64,000 nucleotides of DNA. It comes from Denitrificimonas caeni DSM 24390. GTDB lineage: Bacteria; Pseudomonadota; Gammaproteobacteria; Pseudomonadales; Pseudomonadaceae. The notes below the pieces were generated by a model that saw only the letters and a program-made list of their open reading frames with translations, made no database searches and had not been told where the DNA came from. Made by a program: the position numbers and the translations under genes. Shown piece after piece: positions 1 through 10,722 of the stretch (positions are counted from its first letter, which is position 1; the number at the start of each line of letters is the position of its first letter). The stretch covers positions 1-64,000 of the forward strand of contig NZ_ATXQ01000011.1 in the NCBI RefSeq assembly GCF_000421765.1, in the 5' to 3' direction.

Positions 1-8
1 CTTTTATA

Positions 9-95
9 GCGCCCATGTCGGGCTAAAGCCGCGACCTACAAACCAACCGCCCAGCGTATTCATACAAACCCCAGGTCGGCTATCCATGGGCGACA
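9..95. repeat. REP-like palindromic repeat pair (degraded REPIN)
   Basis: The window begins in an intergenic stretch downstream of selO. Read on the minus strand, positions 9-42 give TGTAGGTCGCGGCTTTAGCC followed by CGACATGGGCG, which resembles the GTAGGTCG-type REP sequences known between Pseudomonas genes. About 30 bases away, at 72-95 on the plus strand, AGGTCGGCTATCC then ATGGGCGACA looks like a shortened copy facing the other way. Two inverted REP halves with a short spacer is the REPIN layout. Only one clear copy is in the window, so the family call is tentative. Confidence 0.45.
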
Positions 96-116
96 AAGGC
101 AGCCCCACTGCAGAGC

Positions 117-1601
<1,485 letters not shown>

Positions 1602-4600
1602 TTAGGCTGTGGGGACTTGATCATCAGCAAGCGGGTTGCTTTGGGTGGATAGTAACTGCTGCTCTTGACCGTTCATATTTTTGACAAAAACATCCAGTTG
1701 ATTGAAAGCCATCTCTATATTGTGCTCACGGAAACTTAACACAATACGGTTAAGCACTTCATCGGTCGACGGATTGCGATCGCCCAACTCACGCACATGG
1801 AAGCGCAATTCGTGATCAAAAGTACTGGCGCTGATGCCTAAGAACAGCACTATCGGTGCCGGCTCACGCATCACTCTTGGATTTTCCTGCACTGCTTGCA
1901 GCATCAATTTACGCGCCAAATCAAGATCAGTTTCATAGGCCACACCAATCTTAATTATCACCCGTGTCACAGTATCGGACAGCGACCAGTTAATCAGCTG
2001 ATCGGTGACAAACACCTTATTGGGTACGATGATTTCCTTGCGGTCAAAATCGGTAATAGTGGTGGCGCGAATGCGAATTCGACTGACTGTGCCGGATAAA
2101 TTACCAATGGTCACCACGTCACCAATGCGCACCGGGCGTTCAAACAAGATAATCAAACCAGAGACGAAGTTGGCAAAAATTTCTTGCAAGCCAAAACCTA
2201 AGCCGACCGATAGTGCAGCCACTAACCACTGCAACTTATCCCAACTGACCCCTAACGCCGATAGCGTCGTGACAAAACCTGTGGCGGAGATGGCATAAGA
2301 AAGCAGCGTGGTGGTGGCATAGGCGCTACCTTGTGCCAAATTTAATCGCGACAAAAACAAGACTTCTAACAAGCCCGGTAAGTTACGCGCCAAGGCAAAG
2401 GTAACCAAAATAATAAACCCAGCATCCAACACATCACGCAAGCTAATCGGTAACGCAGCACCGTTAGCATCAACGTTTTGATATAAGGTGATGTTATCTA
2501 AGTAAGCAAACAATGAGAGCAAATCTGCCCAAACCCAATACAGGCTGATAAAAAATAACCCTAGCAAAATCAGACGGGCTAAGCGCAACGACTGCGCATT
2601 GATCTGTGAAATATCCAAGAGCATATCGTCAGTAGCCACTTCGCCATCGAGCCCTTCTTTAGGCTGATTTTGCTTGGCATCTTGCGCGCGTTTCCAAGCT
2701 AAACGGCGTGCGGCCAAGGCCAAGCCACGCACCAATACTGCTTCCAGTAGTATCCAAATCAATACCAGAGAGAGGGTATCTAATAAACGCCCGCTGAGTT
2801 TGAGGGCGGTATAGTAATAACCCGACACTAGCGCCGCCGCAAATAACAAAGGCAACGACACTACGACCAAACCAATTAAACGTCTGAAAACGGGTGTGCT
2901 GTCACTGCTGTAACGATGAAACACCAGACGCCCCATAATCCACGACAGCATCAGCAAACTGCTCATCAATAGAACAATACCGATAACATCTTCACTGAGC
3001 GCCGCCGGTTGCGCTTCGGCGATGGTGACCACCACAGTCAACAGTAATGCGACTAAACCCAATGAGCGCAGATTGCGCTGCAAGAAGACCACTTGCGCGC
3101 GCGGCCAACGAAAATGTAACAAAGCCACACCATTAGGCGCCAAAATTCGATAGGCACAATAGAACACCAACCAGACCTTCGCCATACCCCAGAAAGCCTC
3201 ACCAATCTCCAAGGTATGCCCTTTATTGCTCGCTTGTAATATAGAGCCAATCCCAGCGAGGACTAGTGCGCCTGGCAGTGCCAGCAGTAAATTTAACAAT
3301 AACGCACGCGGCGTATGCAACTGACTGTCACGGCGAAAATGACCAATATCGGCATGTAGATTGCGCAACGCCTGTAAGATCACTGGACGCTTCCAAGCCG
3401 TCAGCAACAATAATAAAGTCAGCGGAATAAAGGCCCACGCTTGTTTACTTAAACTCTGCCCAATCTGCTTAATTTCAGTGGCCCACAGCACCGAACTGAA
3501 TTGGTATTGCAAACGTGCTGGGGCTGCTTTAAACCACTCCCAATCCAAGGGTTTATTACTGGGAATCCAAAACATCTGCTCATCCAGAGTAAGGCGCAGT
3601 GCTGCAGTCATGCTTTGCAGTTGTTTTTGGTTGAGCTGAAGGGTGATGGATTCACTTAAATAGGCATTGAGCTCGCGATTTAAACGGTCTAACAATTCAG
3701 CGCGCGAACGCACTAAGTCCAATAGACTTGAGCGCAAGGCTATTTGTTCGTCGCCTGGTGGGGCGTCTTTGAGAGCATTTTGCACGTACTCCTCTGGACG
3801 GCTGACGGTGTCACGCAACTGACGCAGTTCAAACTGGTATAAGCGAGTATCAGCAATTTGGTCAGCTAAAGTACGATCAAAGCTGAGTTGCGGCAGCGCT
3901 TGTTTTTGCTGATACAGTATTTTGGCGAGTAATAAACTGCCCTGCAAAACATTAATCTGCTCATCTAATGCTTGCTCTGTTTGCTGCACAGTATCGAGCT
4001 GCTGGCGTACCAATAAGTTACGCTGAGTCAGTTGATTGCGGCGCTCCGTGATGGTTAACAAATAGTCTGAGAGTTTTAAATTCAGACCACTTTCACGCAA
4101 TAACAAGCTGTCGCTACCGGCCTTACTCACCTCCAGCGATAATTCGGCGACGGTTTTCTCTGAATCGGCCTGGCGCTTTTCATTGAGCAAGGACTGCAGT
4201 GCCAGAATTTCTTGTTCCTGCAAACGCACTTTCGTCAATAACAGATCACGGCGATTACTGCCCAACTCTTGCAGTACACTGTTACCAGCCAACTCCGCAC
4301 GGCGTAAGTTATTTTTGCTTTCTAACGCCAGTAATTCTGCTTGCAACGCATCCGTTTTTTCACTACTGAAGACTTTGCTACCTTCTTTAGCGTTTTTCAG
4401 CGAAGCATTAATTTCTTGAATACGGTTTTGATTGTTGCTGATCTCTGCTTGGGCTCGCTCAGGGCGTGTTTGTGCAGTAACGATTAAGCTGTTGGCCTCA
4501 CCTAAATCTTTTTGCAAAGCACGCAGCTGCTGATTGCGCTCTGACAGTAAAGACTCCAGCTCACTCACCGAAGCTTGGGCCAAGCGTTTGGCTGGATCAT

Positions 4601-4904
4601 CTTGAGGCATGGATAACAGTTTTTGCAGAGCCTGCTGAGCTTCGCTGATTTGCTTAGGTGCATCGAGAAGCTGTTGCTGCAGTTGCTGCTGTGCCTGCTC
4701 ATTGCGCTCAACAGTCTCTAAAAAGGCAAGGGTTTGCTCTAAGAGCTGTTGGGTAGCGAGCTGCTCCGCCTCTGGCAATTTACGCGACGGCAAATCCGTT
4801 AGATTTTTTCGTACTTCAATGACATTAAGCGCAGCAGATGCTTGCCCAACGGTCAGCCAGCCAAGAAAACTAAGACACAACACTAACAACACATTCGGTT
4901 TCAT
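1602..4904 (-). CDS. mscK: Large MscS-family mechanosensitive channel (MscK/KefA-like)
   Basis: A 1100-residue inner-membrane channel that opens under membrane tension to release solutes on osmotic downshift. Residues 1-24 form a signal peptide, followed by a long glutamine-rich coiled-coil periplasmic region to about residue 480. Several membrane segments follow between about 510 and 920. The MscS core begins near residue 903 with GFGLQEIFANFVSGLIILFE, then the beta domain (RPVRIGDVVTIG, VPNKVFVTDQLINWS) and the cytoplasmic C-terminal domain. Size and architecture match MscK rather than the small MscS. Potassium gating, as reported for E. coli MscK, cannot be read from the sequence. Upstream partner of selO in a probable two-gene operon. 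Confidence 0.88.
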   Translation of the reverse strand: MKPNVLLVLCLSFLGWLTVGQASAALNVIEVRKNLTDLPSRKLPEAEQLATQQLLEQTLAFLETVERNEQAQQQLQQQLLDAPKQISEAQQALQKLLSMPQDDPAKRLAQASVSELESLLSERNQQLRALQKDLGEANSLIVTAQTRPERAQAEISNNQNRIQEINASLKNAKEGSKVFSSEKTDALQAELLALESKNNLRRAELAGNSVLQELGSNRRDLLLTKVRLQEQEILALQSLLNEKRQADSEKTVAELSLEVSKAGSDSLLLRESGLNLKLSDYLLTITERRNQLTQRNLLVRQQLDTVQQTEQALDEQINVLQGSLLLAKILYQQKQALPQLSFDRTLADQIADTRLYQFELRQLRDTVSRPEEYVQNALKDAPPGDEQIALRSSLLDLVRSRAELLDRLNRELNAYLSESITLQLNQKQLQSMTAALRLTLDEQMFWIPSNKPLDWEWFKAAPARLQYQFSSVLWATEIKQIGQSLSKQAWAFIPLTLLLLLTAWKRPVILQALRNLHADIGHFRRDSQLHTPRALLLNLLLALPGALVLAGIGSILQASNKGHTLEIGEAFWGMAKVWLVFYCAYRILAPNGVALLHFRWPRAQVVFLQRNLRSLGLVALLLTVVVTIAEAQPAALSEDVIGIVLLMSSLLMLSWIMGRLVFHRYSSDSTPVFRRLIGLVVVSLPLLFAAALVSGYYYTALKLSGRLLDTLSLVLIWILLEAVLVRGLALAARRLAWKRAQDAKQNQPKEGLDGEVATDDMLLDISQINAQSLRLARLILLGLFFISLYWVWADLLSLFAYLDNITLYQNVDANGAALPISLRDVLDAGFIILVTFALARNLPGLLEVLFLSRLNLAQGSAYATTTLLSYAISATGFVTTLSALGVSWDKLQWLVAALSVGLGFGLQEIFANFVSGLIILFERPVRIGDVVTIGNLSGTVSRIRIRATTITDFDRKEIIVPNKVFVTDQLINWSLSDTVTRVIIKIGVAYETDLDLARKLMLQAVQENPRVMREPAPIVLFLGISASTFDHELRFHVRELGDRNPSTDEVLNRIVLSFREHNIEMAFNQLDVFVKNMNGQEQQLLSTQSNPLADDQVPTA

Positions 4905-4982
4905 AGGCCTAAGCTATCCCCGTTAATTAAAACCGCACACTATGTCATTCTCAAATGAAGCTTTTCCTGCTGTTTCACAGAG

Positions 4983-6725
4983 TTAAAATGCTGGCAGTTC
5001 TGGGCGCTTGCCCTCTGGGAACTTCACCCCCACTTTGCGCACTTTATTATTTTCCATCTGTGCCACCGCCCACGTTAGTCCTTGCCACTCAATATGGTCA
5101 CCCAATACGGCCTCACCCGCCACCGCCTCAGTAATAAATTCAGCCAAGGTCATTTTCGGATCTAGGCCATTGAGTTTCAAACCGTAAACATCCGCTACCG
5201 CGCCCAACTGTGCATCACCTTCCAAAACAAAATCACCAAAGAAGCGCATATCTAAACCGCGTTGCGGCGCTTTGCTAAACAAACGTCCAAGTGCCGGTAA
5301 ATCTTCTTCATGACCAATCACACAGAGAATATCATCGGCCTTTAAGCGTGTACTACCACTGGGGTGCAGCAAGCAGTTGTCACGAAACAGTGCAGCGATT
5401 CGAGTCCCTGCTGGCATTTTAAGTTCACGCAATTGCGCATTAATGCACCACTTTTGACTGCCTAAACTATAAACAAATAATTCCCACTGACTGGTCGGAT
5501 GAATTTCCAAACCGGCACGATAAATTGGTAAAGGTGCGGGTGGTAAATCCACTTTTGCTTTACGCGCCGCCCAAGACAAGGTTGAGCCTTGTAAGAGTAG
5601 CGAGACCAAAACAATAAAGAAGGCGACGTTAAAAAACAGCTGGGCATTGGGTAAGCCCGCCACTAACGGGAATACCGCCAAAATAACCGGCACCGCACCA
5701 CGCAAGCCAATCCAAGAAATAAATGCACGCTCACGCAGGTTAAAGCCACGAAACGGTAATAAGCCAAGAAATACCGAGAGTGGCCGCGCGACCAAAATCA
5801 TCCATAGCGACAACAACAAAGCTGGAACCGCGATCGGTAGCAATTCATGCGGGGTCAGCAGCAAGCCAAGCACCAAGAACATACCAATTTGACTGAGCCA
5901 AGCCAGGCCATCAAACATGTGCAAAATACCGTGCCGGCTACGGATTGGGCGATTGCCCAGCACCATGCCGCAGACATACACAGCCAAAATACCACTGCCG
6001 CCGACTTCGCCAGTAAACGCATAAATCATGATGCTGCCGCTGACGGCCAACAAGGGATACAGGCCGTCCGCTACACTGATACGATTGATAATTTGCAGGA
6101 GCAACCAGCCACCACTCAAACCCAGCAAGATTCCTAAGCCAAACTGGCGAATCAAACTGGTCAGAAAATCCAGACTAAAACTGGTTTCACCCGCTGCCAG
6201 CATGGCAATTAAGGTGACAGTGAGGAACATGGCCATCGGGTCATTACTGCCCGATTCAATCTCTAGGGTTGAGCCGACCCGCTCATTTAAGGCTTTACCA
6301 TTGAGTAGGTTGAAAACTGCAGCGGCATCAGTGGAGCCAACAATAGACCCAATCAGCAAGCCCTCAAGCAAGCTCAGATCAAACAGCCAGGCGGCGGCTA
6401 AGCCAGTTAAACCAGCTGTCACCGCCACCCCAAAGGTTGCTAGCGACAGTGCTGGCCAGAGCGCCACGCGGAATGTAGCAACGCGGGTACGCATCCCGCC
6501 ATCGAGCAAAATGACGGCGAGTGCGAGGTTACTGACTAAGTAAGTTAAGGAGTAATCATTAAAGACAATGCCGCCAACACCATCGGTACCGGCCATCATG
6601 CCGACGCCCATAAAGATGACGAGAATGGGGATGCCAACACGCGAAGAGACTGAACTGACCAGAATGCTGATAGCAACTAACAACCCACCAACAAAAAATA
6701 TACTATTGGTTGCTACAGAATCCAC
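4983..6725 (-). CDS. cvrA: K+/H+ antiporter, NhaP2/CvrA type
   Basis: A CPA1-family cation/proton antiporter that exports potassium and helps control cell volume and pH. The first 390 residues or so are a hydrophobic transporter core with the family motifs DGGMRT and [14 protein letters not shown] TrkA-C (RCK_C) domain follows near 410-490 and a CorC/HlyC-type domain ends the protein. I place the start at GTG 6725, which has AGGAG 8 bases upstream; a GTG at 6731 sits almost on top of that site. The resulting 580 residues match the usual family length. It is separated from mscK by about 80 bases on the same strand, an osmotic/ion neighbourhood. Confidence 0.9.
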   Translation of the reverse strand: MDSVATNSIFFVGGLLVAISILVSSVSSRVGIPILVIFMGVGMMAGTDGVGGIVFNDYSLTYLVSNLALAVILLDGGMRTRVATFRVALWPALSLATFGVAVTAGLTGLAAAWLFDLSLLEGLLIGSIVGSTDAAAVFNLLNGKALNERVGSTLEIESGSNDPMAMFLTVTLIAMLAAGETSFSLDFLTSLIRQFGLGILLGLSGGWLLLQIINRISVADGLYPLLAVSGSIMIYAFTGEVGGSGILAVYVCGMVLGNRPIRSRHGILHMFDGLAWLSQIGMFLVLGLLLTPHELLPIAVPALLLSLWMILVARPLSVFLGLLPFRGFNLRERAFISWIGLRGAVPVILAVFPLVAGLPNAQLFFNVAFFIVLVSLLLQGSTLSWAARKAKVDLPPAPLPIYRAGLEIHPTSQWELFVYSLGSQKWCINAQLRELKMPAGTRIAALFRDNCLLHPSGSTRLKADDILCVIGHEEDLPALGRLFSKAPQRGLDMRFFGDFVLEGDAQLGAVADVYGLKLNGLDPKMTLAEFITEAVAGEAVLGDHIEWQGLTWAVAQMENNKVRKVGVKFPEGKRPELPAF

Positions 6726-6775
6726 AAGCACCTCTCCTTTTAAAAATGACTGTATCGTTTAGCATGTTTAATTCT

Positions 6776-6794
6776 AGCCTGTAGATAACAGGCT
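6776..6794. repeat. Inverted repeat upstream of cvrA
   Basis: AGCCTGT at 6776-6782 and ACAGGCT at 6788-6794 form a perfect 7-base inverted repeat with a 5-base centre. It lies about 50 bases upstream of the cvrA start, between that gene and the divergent thioesterase gene. It could be a regulator binding site or a leader hairpin of the cvrA message. No known operator was recognised. Confidence 0.4.
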
Positions 6795-6928
6795 TCGGTA
6801 ATAATTCAGCTTCTATGACGCTTTAAAATCAGGCTGTGACACTAAAATCTAAGCTTAACACCAGCGCAGTGACTGTTTTCTAAAGATTTACGTCTTTGCT
6901 TAGACTAACCTGTTTTATGAGATTCTTT

Positions 6929-7396
6929 ATGACAAATTCATACGCCAGTAGCGCTTGTGCGCATCTTAGCGAGGTGTTTGCCCACGATATTCCATTGACT
7001 GCAGCGCTAGCAGTTCAGGTGTGTGCTTGGGATGGCCTAAGCTTGCATCTAAAGTTGCCATTGGGGCAAAACCTTAACCATCAAAGCTCGATGTTTGGCG
7101 GCAGCTTGTATTGCGCGGGCGTGCTGGCCTGTTGGGGTTGGTTACATTTGCGTTTACGTGATGCTGGCATCAATACCACACATATCGTGGTTCAGGCAGG
7201 ACACATTGATTATCCATTACCTGTATTGGCGGACGCTGAAGTCATTTGTGCAGCACCCGACGCGGCAGTATGGGAGCGTTTCTTTAAAATGTATCAACGT
7301 CACGGTAAAGCACGCATCAGTTTATCCAGCCGCATCCTCACCCATGATGGCCAAGACGGCGCCTGCTTTACTGGGCAGTTTGTTTTACATAGTTAA
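6929..7396 (+). CDS. YiiD C-terminal-type thioesterase domain protein
   Basis: A 155-residue protein resembling the hot-dog thioesterase-like domain found at the C-terminus of YiiD. The segment NHQSSMFGGSLYCAGVLACWGW is the typical helix of this fold, and it is followed by a strand pattern ending in TGQFVLHS. The substrate is unknown. I prefer ATG 6929; ATG 6917 and TTG 6896 are in frame but have no better ribosome site. It stands alone between divergent cvrA and the repeat region. Confidence 0.65.
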   Translation: MTNSYASSACAHLSEVFAHDIPLTAALAVQVCAWDGLSLHLKLPLGQNLNHQSSMFGGSLYCAGVLACWGWLHLRLRDAGINTTHIVVQAGHIDYPLPVLADAEVICAAPDAAVWERFFKMYQRHGKARISLSSRILTHDGQDGACFTGQFVLHS

Positions 7397-7445
7397 ATAT
7401 TTAGACGCGAGCTTGTAGATATTTTTACAGCGAGGTAGTACGTGA

Positions 7446-7553
7446 CTGGGAGCGCAGGCGGCTCGCCCGCATAAATTACCAATCAACAATCGAGCCGCTG
7501 TTGATACGTAGCATACGTTTAGCATTGATGATGTTTGCCGCTGCGGGCAGAAG
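7446..7553 (+). repeat. REPIN-like repeat, copy 1 (second arm deleted)
   Basis: Positions 7446-7475 carry CTGGGAGCGCAGGCGGCTCG then CCCGCATAAA, a GC-rich imperfect palindrome of REP type. The next 70 bases align, with many changes, to the spacer of copy 2 at 7753-7820. Copy 1 breaks off at TGCGGGC (about 7543-7549) and continues with AGAAG, lacking the 17 bases that form the inverted arm in copy 2. The 534-base gap 7397-7930 holds only these repeats and no convincing gene. Confidence 0.65.
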
Positions 7554-7722
7554 CGTTACGTCGAGGTATTGCGAACTGCGCTGAGTCTGCTTTTCCCTCA
7601 ATGAGGCCTCCTGTCTCAATTCGGGCGCTGCGCCATCCTTGGCTTCGCTTGTCGCAGACCCAGCACAGCTCGCTTTGAGCAAAGGCGTTGTCAGTTTGCT
7701 ATGTACATGTCTCTGTTGCCTG

Positions 7723-7848
7723 CTGGGAGCGCGGGCGGCTCGCCCGCATAAACTAGCAGTCAAGATTGGAGTCGCTTGTAATACGCGGCACTCATTGAAT
7801 GTTTGTGGCGTTTGCAATTGCGGGCCAGCGGCCCGCGCTCCCAGAAGA
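7723..7848 (+). repeat. REPIN-like repeat, copy 2 (both arms present)
   Basis: The left arm at 7723-7752 reads CTGGGAGCGCGGGCGGCTCG then CCCGCATAAA. The right arm at 7821-7844, read on the minus strand, starts CTGGGAGCGCGGGCCGCTGG. The shared CTGGGAGCGCGGGC head in opposite orientations around a 68-base spacer is the defining shape of a REP doublet forming a hairpin (REPIN). Each arm also contains its own small palindrome (GGGCGGCTCGCCC and GGGCCGCTGGCCC). No RAYT transposase gene is in the window. Confidence 0.7.
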
Positions 7849-7930
7849 ATGAGCTGCTGATTTTTGCGCCTGCAAGGCTTAAAACCGTTAAACTTCAGCT
7901 TTGATTTTCAGATGTCAGGTTGTGTTCATT

Positions 7931-9106
7931 GTGGATGTAATAATTATCGGTGCCGGTGCTGCCGGATTAATGTGCGCGTTAACTGCTGCGCAGCGTGGTC
8001 GTAAAGTATTAGTGATAGATCATGCCAATAAAGCTGGAAAAAAAATCCTCATGTCCGGCGGTGGACGCTGCAACTTCACCAATCTGTATACCGAGCCAAG
8101 TAACTTTATTTCAAATAACCCACATTTTTGCAAATCTGCACTGGCACGTTATACCCAGTGGGATTTTCTCGAAATGGTGCAGCGCCATCAAATTGCCTAT
8201 CACGAGAAAAAACTCGGCCAACTGTTTTGCGATAACAAAGCCAGCGATATTCTCGAAATGCTACTGAAAGAATGCGCGGATGCCGGCGCCACCATTCAAC
8301 TCAATACCCCAGTCACCCGCATTCAAGCCAACGACAGCGGCTTCACTCTGCAATGCAACAAACAAACCTTACAGTGCAAATCCTTAGTCATTGCCAGCGG
8401 TGGCTTATCCATCCCCACCTTGGGTGCGACAGGTTATGGCTATCAAGTTGCGGAACAATTTGGCCATAGGATTCTGCCAACCCGCGCCGGCTTAGTGCCC
8501 TTCACCATCACTGACCCACAACTCAAAGAATTCTGCAGCGCCTTATCTGGCACATCTATTAATGACTGCGTGGTGCAATGCAACGGCCAAAGCTTTAAAG
8601 AAGATCTACTGTTTACCCATCGCGGCCTCAGCGGCCCGGTGATTTTGCAGATTTCATCCTATTGGCAGCCTGGCGACAGCATAGAAATTGATTTGCTCAG
8701 CGACCGCGATGCCAGCGTTTGGCTGCTGGAACAACAAGCCCAGCACTCCAATCTTGAATTGAAGACCGTGCTCAGCGAATGCTTTACCCGCAAGATGGCG
8801 CAACTCCTCTGTGAGCATTGGTTTAGCAACACCCCACTCAAGCAATACAACAGCAAACAACTCAGCGCGATTGGCGAGCAGTTGAATCATTGGCGGCTGA
8901 CACCTTCTGGCACCGAAGGCTATCGCACCGCAGAAGTAACTTTGGGCGGGATTGATACCCAAGAAGTTTCGTCAAAAACCATGCAGTCGCAGAAGCAAGA
9001 TAACCTCTATTTTATCGGCGAAGTATTGGATGTCAGCGGCCATTTAGGCGGTTTTAACTTCCAGTGGGCATGGGCCAGTGGGCATGCCGCCGGCTTAGTA
9101 GTCTAG
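7931..9106 (+). CDS. NAD(P)/FAD-dependent oxidoreductase, HI0933/YhiN family
   Basis: A cytoplasmic flavoprotein of the HI0933 family, whose biochemical reaction is not well established. The N-terminus shows the FAD-binding Rossmann motif VIIIGAGAAGLMCAL, followed by the family signature AGKKILMSGGGRCNFTN, LFTHRGLSGPVILQISSYW, and the C-terminal FAD contact GEVLDVSGHLGGFNFQWAWA. The start is taken as GTG 7931, which gives 391 residues and puts the first strand at the very N-terminus as in relatives; TTG 7901 and GTG 7922 are possible. Single gene, not obviously in an operon. Confidence 0.85.
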   Translation: MDVIIIGAGAAGLMCALTAAQRGRKVLVIDHANKAGKKILMSGGGRCNFTNLYTEPSNFISNNPHFCKSALARYTQWDFLEMVQRHQIAYHEKKLGQLFCDNKASDILEMLLKECADAGATIQLNTPVTRIQANDSGFTLQCNKQTLQCKSLVIASGGLSIPTLGATGYGYQVAEQFGHRILPTRAGLVPFTITDPQLKEFCSALSGTSINDCVVQCNGQSFKEDLLFTHRGLSGPVILQISSYWQPGDSIEIDLLSDRDASVWLLEQQAQHSNLELKTVLSECFTRKMAQLLCEHWFSNTPLKQYNSKQLSAIGEQLNHWRLTPSGTEGYRTAEVTLGGIDTQEVSSKTMQSQKQDNLYFIGEVLDVSGHLGGFNFQWAWASGHAAGLVV

Positions 9107-9313
9107 GCTTTTGGCGCCGACTGGTGACGCTGTTCGATGCTGGTGGTGCAGGGTGTTGGTCTACGGATGCTTCCAGCGGGCGTGGTTTAGCGCAAATAAA
9201 GATAATTTTAAAAGTCCGACGCCTTTCCTTGGTTATTAATTACCAGCGGTACTACGCTGCTCAGTTAATGGCTGCTAGAATAGCCAAGTATTTTTATTTT
9301 CTTGAGTTTTACT

Positions 9314-10702
9314 ATGTCGACCCCCTTTCGTCCTGAGTTGCTGTCACCTGCCGGCACCTTAAAAAACATGCGTTATGCTTTTGCCTATGGCGCTGATGCT
9401 GTCTATGCCGGTCAGCCGCGCTACAGCTTGCGCGTGCGTAACAACGAATTTGACCATGCCAACCTCGCCATCGGGATCAATGAAGCCCATGCGTTAGGTA
9501 AGAAATTTTATGTGGTGGTGAATATTTCACCGCACAACGCCAAACTAAAAACTTTTATCAAAGACTTAGAACCTGTGATTGCTATGGGTCCTGATGCGCT
9601 GATTATGTCGGATCCCGGCCTGATCATGCTGGTACGTGAGCATTTCCCGCAGATGAATATTCACCTCTCGGTGCAAGCGAATGCGGTGAACTATGCCAGC
9701 GTGAAGTTTTGGCACAGTCAGGGTTTGACCCGCGCTATTTTATCCCGCGAATTGTCACTGGATGAAATTGAGCAGATTCGCCATGAAGTGCCAGAAATGG
9801 AACTGGAAGTCTTTGTCCATGGTGCGTTATGCATGGCCTACTCCGGTCGTTGCTTGCTGTCTGGCTACATCAATAAGCGTGACCCGAACCAAGGTACCTG
9901 CACCAACGCCTGCCGCTGGGAATACAAAACCCACGAAGCCAAAGAAAATGAGCTTGGTGATATCGTGCATAAGTACGAGCCGATTGCTGCAGTGCAACAT
10001 GCCGATCCAGCACTGATGCAAGCCGTTGAACCTATCCTCGGGGTTGGCGCGCCCACCGACGAAGTCTTCCTATTAGAAGAAGCCGGTCGCCCGGGTGAAT
10101 ATATGTCCGTCTCCGAAGATGAGCACGGCACTTATATTATGAACTCGAAAGATTTACGTGCCGTGCAACACGTCGAGCGCATGGTGCAGATGGGTTTACA
10201 TTCATTGAAAATCGAAGGCCGCACCAAGTCGCATTACTATGTCGCACGTACTGCGCAGGTCTACCGCAAAGCGATTGATGATGCGGTTGCTGGTCGTCCC
10301 TTTGATAAATCGCTGATGGATACCCTGGAATCACTGGCGCACCGTGGTTACACCGAAGGCTTCTTACGTCGCCACGTACACGATGAATACCAAAACTACG
10401 AATACGGTTATTCGATTTCTGAGCGCCAGCAGTTTGTTGGTGAAATGACCGGTGAGCGTCGCGGTGATTTAGCTGAAGTGATCGTCAAGAACCGTTTTGC
10501 CGTCGGCGACTCAATTGAGTTAATGACACCCCAAGGCAATATCACTTTTGATCTGAAATACATTGAAGATCAAAAAGGCAAAAGCCGTGACGATGCGCCG
10601 GGTAATGGTCATGTGTTGTTCATCCCGATTCCAGAAAACGTTAATCTGGAACATGCTCTGCTGATGCGCAACCTCACCAGCGGCAACACTCGCGGCGCTT
10701 AG
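9314..10702 (+). CDS. trhP: tRNA 5-hydroxyuridine synthesis protein TrhP (YegQ, peptidase U32 family)
   Basis: TrhP takes part in prephenate-dependent formation of 5-hydroxyuridine at the wobble position of tRNAs, the first step toward cmo5U. It was long annotated as a U32 collagenase-like peptidase. The 462-residue product begins with RPELLSPAGTLKNMRYAFAYGADAVYAG and carries the conserved cysteine cluster GALCMAYSGRCLLSGY and GTCTNACRWEY expected to hold an Fe-S cluster. KIEGRTKSHYYVA is another family block. ATG 9314 is preceded by a weak GAG; the in-frame TTG at 9302 is unlikely. Confidence 0.9.
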   Translation: MSTPFRPELLSPAGTLKNMRYAFAYGADAVYAGQPRYSLRVRNNEFDHANLAIGINEAHALGKKFYVVVNISPHNAKLKTFIKDLEPVIAMGPDALIMSDPGLIMLVREHFPQMNIHLSVQANAVNYASVKFWHSQGLTRAILSRELSLDEIEQIRHEVPEMELEVFVHGALCMAYSGRCLLSGYINKRDPNQGTCTNACRWEYKTHEAKENELGDIVHKYEPIAAVQHADPALMQAVEPILGVGAPTDEVFLLEEAGRPGEYMSVSEDEHGTYIMNSKDLRAVQHVERMVQMGLHSLKIEGRTKSHYYVARTAQVYRKAIDDAVAGRPFDKSLMDTLESLAHRGYTEGFLRRHVHDEYQNYEYGYSISERQQFVGEMTGERRGDLAEVIVKNRFAVGDSIELMTPQGNITFDLKYIEDQKGKSRDDAPGNGHVLFIPIPENVNLEHALLMRNLTSGNTRGA

Positions 10703-10722
10703 TTAATGCACACCCATTACGC

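Noticed and set aside
6028-6543. 171-codon plus-strand frame inside cvrA
   Set aside because: Antisense to the transporter core; rich in Ser, Lys and Pro as expected of a mirrored hydrophobic gene.
7476-7860. Reading frames across the REPIN region (73 and 113 codons)
   Set aside because: They are made of repeat sequence and spacer, differ between the two copies and have no ribosome sites.
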